The position numbers and the translations under genes are program-made. 9,242 nucleotides of DNA from an uncultured Oscillibacter sp. (GTDB lineage: Bacteria > Bacillota > Clostridia > Oscillospirales > Oscillospiraceae). The DNA lies in NCBI GenBank assembly GCA_910583695.1, contig CAJTZL010000081.1, positions 1 to 9,242 on the forward strand. The letters run 5' to 3'. Positions 6,061 through 9,242 of this stretch are shown in pieces; the first letter of the stretch is position 1, and each line of letters opens with the position of its first letter. Below the pieces are notes generated by a model. It was not told where the DNA came from. It saw only the letters and a program-made list of their open reading frames with translations, and ran no database searches.

Positions 6061-6156
6061 ATGACAGAGATACTCAATTCTTTGCTGGCTGTTGGAGCGA
6101 ATGTAATAAGCTGTTACATCTGCAAGTGGCTTGACAGTCTGCGAAAGGGGCGGTAA
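6061..6156 (+). CDS. 31-residue hydrophobic peptide
   Basis: The peptide starts MTEILNSLLA and ends with a basic tail, LRKGR. A perfect Shine-Dalgarno AAGGAGGT (6045-6052) stands eight bases before the ATG, the strongest in the window, so it is very probably translated. Residues 4-24 are hydrophobic enough for a single membrane helix, with a CYICKWLD motif near the end. Short single-helix peptides of this style recur in Clostridia genomes as unnamed proteins; I know no function. It could be a membrane toxin of a type I system or a small membrane-protein partner, but no antisense RNA promoter was seen. It is more AT-rich than its neighbours and is followed by a very strong terminator; a decayed copy seems to lie just beyond it. 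Confidence 0.75.
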   Translation: MTEILNSLLAVGANVISCYICKWLDSLRKGR

Positions 6157-6163
6157 GCACAAC

Positions 6164-6212
6164 AAAAGACGGGGCCCCGGGGAGATGCGCCTCTCCGGGG
6201 CCCCGTCTTTTT
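6164..6212. terminator. Very strong bidirectional terminator
   Basis: The arms 6164-6184 and 6191-6211 pair over 21 bases with one G-U pair and a six-base loop (ATGCGC). A stem beginning AAAAGACGGGG and ending CCCCGTCTTTTT serves both strands. It ends the small peptide gene from the left and the AIM24-like gene from the right, two convergent units. Confidence 0.92.
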
Positions 6213-6214
6213 GC

Positions 6215-6290
6215 ATGACAGAGCTGTTACTCAATTTTTTGGCTACACTGATTATAACACAGCCGGGATATCCTATGTAAGAGGCAATTT
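6215..6290 (+). pseudogene. Probable decayed copy of the 31-residue peptide gene
   Basis: ATGACAGAG and TACTCAATT both recur from the start of the 31-residue gene (6061-6079), here with three extra bases, and both are followed by a TTTG/TTGG stretch. The reading frame gives MTELLLNFLATLIIT, close to MTEILNSLLAVGANV, then stops at 6278-6280. After a frame change the bases code AGISYV, which lines up roughly with the VISCYI part. There is no ribosome binding site, since the terminator lies just upstream. I read this as an old tandem duplicate broken by a frameshift; the similarity is short, so it could be partly chance. Confidence 0.4.
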
Positions 6291-6299
6291 CCCGATTCC

Positions 6300-6980
6300 T
6301 CAGCTCTTGCTGGGCAGCACCGAGGCGATGGACCCGGCAAAGGCGCTCAGCGGCATGGTCTGGAGGACCACATGGCCCGGCCCTGTCACCACGGTATTGA
6401 ACAGCCCCTCTCCGCCGAAGAGGACGTTCTTCACACCCTTGACGGACTGGATGTCGATGGAGCAGGTTTCATCCATCATGGCCAGATTTCCGGTGTCCAC
6501 AATCAGCTTCTGACCGGGAGCCAGGTCATACTCCACGGCGGAGCCGTCGATCTCCAAAAAGGCGATTCCCCGACCGGTGAGCTTCTGCATGATAAAGCCC
6601 TCGCCGCCGAAGAATCCGGCGCCCATCTTCTTCTGGAAGAACACGGACAGCTCCACCCCCTGCTCCGAAGCCAAAAAGGCGGACTTCTGGCACACAACGG
6701 ACTTCCCCGGCCCGATCTCCACCGCCCGAATCGTTCCGGGGAAGCTGGAGGCAAAGGCAATCATGCCCGGCCCGCCCTTGGCGGTGTAGAGGTTCTGGAA
6801 CATGGACTCTCCGGAAAACATCCGGCCGAAGGCCTTGCCGATGCTGCCTCCGGCGGAGGTCTGCATCTCCATGTTGGGGCTCATCCACACCATGGACCCC
6901 TTTTCCGTAATCATGGTCTCCCCGGCGCTCAGGTCGCAGATCACCACGGGCATGGGCTCGCCCTTGATTTCATAGTTCAT
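6300..6980 (-). CDS. AIM24 / TIGR00266-family protein
   Basis: This 226-residue protein is a member of the TIGR00266 (AIM24, DUF124) family. The family marks are GGEGFIMQKLTGRG at about 125-138, FLEIDG at 141-146, LIVDTGNLAMMD at 159-170, VKGVKNVLFGGEGLF at 180-194 and TGPGHVVLQTMP at 199-210. The fold is an all-beta one with a pseudo-repeat (GGEGFI and GGEGLF). There are no membrane segments or signal peptide. The family in yeast is a mitochondrial inner-membrane protein that supports membrane organisation; the bacterial role is not known. Its length is usual for the family and nothing looks broken. AAAGGAG is nine bases before the ATG. It is divergent from spoVAD, with its own promoter. Confidence 0.9.
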   Translation of the reverse strand: MNYEIKGEPMPVVICDLSAGETMITEKGSMVWMSPNMEMQTSAGGSIGKAFGRMFSGESMFQNLYTAKGGPGMIAFASSFPGTIRAVEIGPGKSVVCQKSAFLASEQGVELSVFFQKKMGAGFFGGEGFIMQKLTGRGIAFLEIDGSAVEYDLAPGQKLIVDTGNLAMMDETCSIDIQSVKGVKNVLFGGEGLFNTVVTGPGHVVLQTMPLSAFAGSIASVLPSKS

Positions 6981-7032
6981 CGCGGCACACTCCTTTTGTT
7001 TCCTCCCCCTCCGGGGGTGTTTATCTTACAAT

Positions 7033-7061
7033 AGTATAGCAAAACCCCCTTCTTTCTGCAA
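7033..7061 (-). promoter_or_regulatory. Promoter of the AIM24-family gene
   Basis: On the minus strand TTGCAG (7056-7061) and TATACT (7033-7038) are 17 bases apart. A TG one base before the -10 gives an extended -10 as well. The start would be about 45 bases before the ATG. Confidence 0.75.
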
Positions 7062-7101
7062 GGGCTGGAATCCAAGAGGGCACCTTTTGCCTCTTTCTCC
7101 C

Positions 7102-7130
7102 GCATAAAACGGCCCTTCCCGGGCATCCTA
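7102..7130 (+). promoter_or_regulatory. Candidate sigma-G (forespore) promoter of spoVAD
   Basis: GCATA (7102-7106) and CATCCTA (7124-7130) are separated by 17 bases, fitting the GHATR and CATNHTA consensus of the forespore factor sigma-G. Transcription would start just before the ribosome binding site AAGGAGG at 7150-7156. In Bacillus subtilis the spoVA operon is driven by sigma-G. I see no vegetative promoter in the same place. Confidence 0.6.
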
Positions 7131-7162
7131 GCAGGAACACCACCATCACAAGGAGGCGCGCT

Positions 7163-8179
7163 ATGAACCGCAAACGAATCGGACGCCGCACCGTCGCCCT
7201 GGAGCATCCCCCCTCCGTCATCTCCTACGCCAACATCGGCGGCAAGCTGGAGGGGGAGGGCCCCCTGCGGGAGCATTTCGACGAGCTGGACCAGGACTCC
7301 TTCTTTGGGGAAAAGACCTGGGAAAAGGCGGAATCCGCCATGCAGAAGCGAGTCCTCCAGCGGGCCCTGGACCAGATCAAACTGAAGCCCGGAGACCTGG
7401 ACTATATCTTCGCCGGAGACCTTTTGAACCAGTGCATCGGGTCCTCCTTCGGCCTGCGGGACTTCGGCGTGCCCTTCTACGGGCTCTACGGGGCCTGCTC
7501 CACCATGGGGGAGTCCCTCTCCCTGGCGGCCATGGCCATTGACGGCGGCTTTGCGGAAAAGGCCGCCGCCATGACCTCCTCCCACTTCTGCACGGCGGAA
7601 CGCCAGTACCGGATGCCCGTGCCCTACGGCAACCAGCGGACTCCCACCGCCCAGTGGACCGCCACCGCCGCCGGGTGCACCATTCTGGCTCCGGAGGGCC
7701 CGGGCCCCTATATCACCCACATCACCTGCGGAAAAATTGTGGACAAAGGCATCGCCGACGCCAACAACATGGGAGCCGCCATGGCCCCGGCGGCCTACGA
7801 CACCCTGTCCGCCTTCTTTCAGGACACCGGCACAAAGCCCCAGGACTACGATCTGGTCGTCACCGGGGACCTGGGGGAGCTGGGCCACGCCATCGTCCGG
7901 GACTTCTTCTCCAGAGACGGCATCGACATGGGGGAGCACTTCCAGGACTGCGGCCTCCTCCTCTACGACCGGGAGAAGCAGGACATGCACGCCGGCGGCT
8001 CCGGCTGCGGCTGTTCCGCCTCGGTGTTCAACGGCTACCTCCTCTCGGGGATGCGGCAGGGGAAGTGGAAAAAGATCGTCTTCGCCCCCACCGGGGCCCT
8101 GCTCTCCCCCACCTCCAGCTTTCAGGGAGAGTCCATTCCCTCCATCTGCCACGCCCTCTGCATCTCCACCACCAAGTGA
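7163..8179 (+). CDS. spoVAD: Stage V sporulation protein AD
   Basis: SpoVAD is the soluble, dipicolinic-acid-binding part of the SpoVA complex, which moves dipicolinic acid with calcium through the forespore inner membrane. The 338-residue protein has a thiolase-like fold with the family marks GGKLEGEGPL (26-35), the FGEKTWEKAE stretch (48-57), FYGLYGACSTM (105-115) with its conserved Cys112, and AGGSGCGCSASVFNGYLL (277-294). The length is usual for the family and no frameshift is seen. AAGGAGG lies six bases before the ATG. In B. subtilis it belongs to an operon of spoVA genes; here it stands alone, with a divergent AIM24 gene on its left and a terminator plus MarR gene on its right. The other spoVA genes are not in the window. 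A sigma-G-type promoter just upstream fits expression in the forespore. Confidence 0.95.
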   Translation: MNRKRIGRRTVALEHPPSVISYANIGGKLEGEGPLREHFDELDQDSFFGEKTWEKAESAMQKRVLQRALDQIKLKPGDLDYIFAGDLLNQCIGSSFGLRDFGVPFYGLYGACSTMGESLSLAAMAIDGGFAEKAAAMTSSHFCTAERQYRMPVPYGNQRTPTAQWTATAAGCTILAPEGPGPYITHITCGKIVDKGIADANNMGAAMAPAAYDTLSAFFQDTGTKPQDYDLVVTGDLGELGHAIVRDFFSRDGIDMGEHFQDCGLLLYDREKQDMHAGGSGCGCSASVFNGYLLSGMRQGKWKKIVFAPTGALLSPTSSFQGESIPSICHALCISTTK

Positions 8180-8181
8180 CC

Positions 8182-8207
8182 AGGGGCCCGGATTCCGGGC
8201 CCCTTTC
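8182..8207 (+). terminator. Terminator of spoVAD
   Basis: AGGGGCCCGG (8182-8191) and CCGGGCCCCT (8195-8204) form a perfect 10-bp stem with an ATT loop, just after the stop codon, followed by a short TTCT run. The T run is weak, but the stem is very stable. Confidence 0.75.
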
Positions 8208-8254
8208 TACATATCCCCCAAGGAGTCCCCGGGCATCCTTGTGCAGATTAACGG

Positions 8255-8283
8255 TTGACTTTGGTATGAAATCAGACTATACT
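8255..8283 (+). promoter_or_regulatory. Promoter of the MarR-MATE unit
   Basis: TTGACT (8255-8260) and TATACT (8278-8283) lie 17 bases apart, with 5 of 6 matches at both boxes. The spacer contains one of the two 10-bp inverted sites described at 8264-8315, so the bound repressor would cover the promoter. Confidence 0.8.
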
Positions 8284-8315
8284 GCCATTTGTCCCCCACT
8301 GGTCCGATTTCATAC
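8264..8315. promoter_or_regulatory. Inverted 10-bp operator-like pair
   Basis: GTATGAAATC (8264-8273) and its exact inverse GATTTCATAC (8306-8315) are centred 42 bp apart, four helical turns. The first lies in the promoter spacer and the second about 15-25 bases after the expected start of transcription. Since the first is not transcribed, an RNA hairpin is not the explanation. Binding of the MarR protein is a reasonable inference. Confidence 0.5.
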
Positions 8316-8335
8316 TTGAAAGAGAGGCTCCCGCC

Positions 8336-8776
8336 ATGAACGCTTATAAACTGTTTCAGGACTACATCCGCCTCCAGCACCGGATCGACGAGTGCTACCA
8401 CGAGCTGGCCGTCCGGCAGAAGCTCTCCGACAGCGCCCTGCTGGTGCTGTGGACCCTGGTGGACCTGGGGGAGGGGTGCACCCAGCGGGACATCTGCCTC
8501 CAGTTTTCCCTGACCAAGCAGACCGTCCACTCCTCCGTGCGGAAGCTGGCGAAGGAGGGAATCTTGACCCTCCGGCCCGGCCCCGGGCGGGAGGTCCGGG
8601 TCTATCCCACGGAAGCGGGCCGGGCCCTCATCCGGGAAAAGGTCATCCCCCTCAAACAGGCCGAAGAGGCCGCCTCCCTGCGCATGGGAGAAGCGGAGCT
8701 GCGCTCCATGCTTGACCTGACGCAGAAATGGTTCTCCCTCTTCCAGGAGGAAACGGACTCCATTCCAAAACCGTAA
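8336..8776 (+). CDS. MarR-family transcriptional regulator
   Basis: This 146-residue protein is a MarR-family repressor. A winged helix-turn-helix lies at about 35-95, with the recognition part CTQRDICLQFSLTKQTVHSSVRKLAKEGIL (48-77) and the wing at GPGREVRVYPTEAGR (82-96). Helices at both ends (1-30 and 100-140) would form the dimer. The AGAGAGG box lies ten bases before the ATG. It is followed after 50 bases by a MATE transporter, the same order as mepR-mepA of S. aureus, where MepR represses itself and the pump and is released by drugs. Autoregulation is likely here, given the paired operator-like sites in the promoter. The ligand cannot be told from sequence. Confidence 0.93.
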   Translation: MNAYKLFQDYIRLQHRIDECYHELAVRQKLSDSALLVLWTLVDLGEGCTQRDICLQFSLTKQTVHSSVRKLAKEGILTLRPGPGREVRVYPTEAGRALIREKVIPLKQAEEAASLRMGEAELRSMLDLTQKWFSLFQEETDSIPKP

Positions 8777-8778
8777 AA

Positions 8779-8799
8779 GCCGCCGGATACCCCGGCGGC
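8779..8799 (+). other. Intercistronic hairpin between MarR and MATE genes
   Basis: GCCGCCGG (8779-8786) and CCGGCGGC (8792-8799) form an 8-bp stem with a five-base loop, three bases after the MarR stop. There is no T run, so it is unlikely to stop all transcription; it may be a processing or stability element giving different levels of the two proteins. Confidence 0.5.
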
Positions 8800-8826
8800 C
8801 CTGCCATACAGAGAAAGGAAATCCCT

Positions 8827-9242
8827 ATGCACATCCATTTATCCGAGCATTTCAGCTATGCCAAGCTCCTGCGCTTCACCTTCCCCACCGTCGTCATGCT
8901 GATCTTCACCTCCATCTACGGCGTGGTAGACGGCGTGTTTGTCTCCAACTTCGCGGGGAAGACCGCCTTCGCCGCGGTGAATCTCATCATGCCCGCCCTG
9001 ATGATCTTCGCCACGGTGGGCTTCATGCTGGGCACCGGCGGCAGCGCCGTGGTGGCCCGCACCATGGGAGAGGGGGACCTGCCCCGGGCAAACCGTTACT
9101 TCTCCCTCATCGTCGCCGCCGGCGTCATCGCCGGCGCGGTGCTGACGGTCCGGGCGGAGCTCATCATGGAGCCCCTCTGCGTCCTCCGGGGGGCCAGGGG
9201 GGAGCTGCTGCCCCTGGCCGTCCGCTACGGACGCATTCTCAC
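8827..9242 (+). CDS. MATE-family multidrug efflux protein (5' part, MepA-like)
   Basis: The first 138 codons of a MATE transporter are present and continue past the window end; full members have about 445-460 residues. The start MHIHLSEHFSY is preceded by AAAGGAAA. Family features seen are the first membrane helix region LRFTFPTVVMLIFTSIYGVVDG (residues about 15-36), the VFVSNFAG motif, AAVNLIMPALMIF and the TGGSAVVARTMGEGD stretch (residues about 70-84) typical of the MepA-like branch. These proteins export drugs or cationic dyes using a sodium or proton gradient across the membrane. It is most likely cotranscribed with and repressed by the MarR protein upstream. The substrate is unknown. 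Confidence 0.9.
   Translation, partial: MHIHLSEHFSYAKLLRFTFPTVVMLIFTSIYGVVDGVFVSNFAGKTAFAAVNLIMPALMIFATVGFMLGTGGSAVVARTMGEGDLPRANRYFSLIVAAGVIAGAVLTVRAELIMEPLCVLRGARGELLPLAVRYGRIL

Noticed and set aside
6061..6156. Antisense RNA of a type I toxin-antitoxin pair
   Set aside because: No convincing promoter was found on the minus strand across the small gene, so the toxin idea is kept only as a hypothesis.
6977..8152. 391-codon open frame on the minus strand
   Set aside because: It is antisense to spoVAD, Gly/Val-rich, with no domain; a shadow of the real gene.

Overview
The window is chromosomal DNA of a GC-rich, spore-forming, low-copy-element Firmicute. A recognisable stage V sporulation gene (spoVAD), AGGAGG-type ribosome binding sites, TetR/DhaS-type and MarR regulators, and proteins typical of gut Clostridia point to the Oscillospiraceae/Ruminococcaceae (Flavonifractor/Lawsonibacter-like). 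The genus is a guess; the spore-forming Clostridia call is firmer. No rRNA, tRNA, CRISPR array, insertion sequence or intact mobile element was found.

Layout from left to right. Bases 1-273 hold only a terminator. Next come three minus-strand genes. The first (274-1554) is a 426-residue protein built as A-A-B-B: two degenerate tyrosine-recombinase-like domains that lack the catalytic residues, then two winged-helix-like repeats. The second is a 112-residue beta-rich protein of unknown function with its own TATAAT promoter. The third is a TetR-family regulator with its own promoter and a palindrome just after its predicted start of transcription. A 51-residue helical protein is divergent from the TetR gene. 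Then follows a polysaccharide pair on the plus strand, a family 2 glycosyltransferase and an O-antigen ligase/polymerase-like membrane protein. This pair is preceded by a strong promoter that runs straight into a 12-bp terminator hairpin, suggesting attenuation or a small RNA.

An AT-richer island at 6045-6290 encodes a 31-residue hydrophobic peptide with a perfect Shine-Dalgarno, a very strong bidirectional terminator, and what looks like a decayed second copy. After it, an AIM24/TIGR00266-family gene (minus) and spoVAD (plus) are divergent. Upstream of spoVAD is a good match to a sigma-G forespore promoter, consistent with the role of SpoVAD in moving dipicolinic acid into the spore. The right end is a MarR regulator followed by the start of a MATE transporter, the same order as mepR-mepA of Staphylococcus aureus, with an inverted pair of 10-bp sites 42 bp apart across the MarR promoter.

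The genes form small independent transcription units rather than one pathway: a regulator-like orphan, a local TetR unit, a surface polysaccharide pair, a small peptide, a spore gene and a drug efflux unit. The observations most worth following are the A-A-B-B recombinase-derived protein, the 31-residue peptide with its decayed copy, the promoter-plus-terminator leader before the glycosyltransferase, and the paired operator-like sites.
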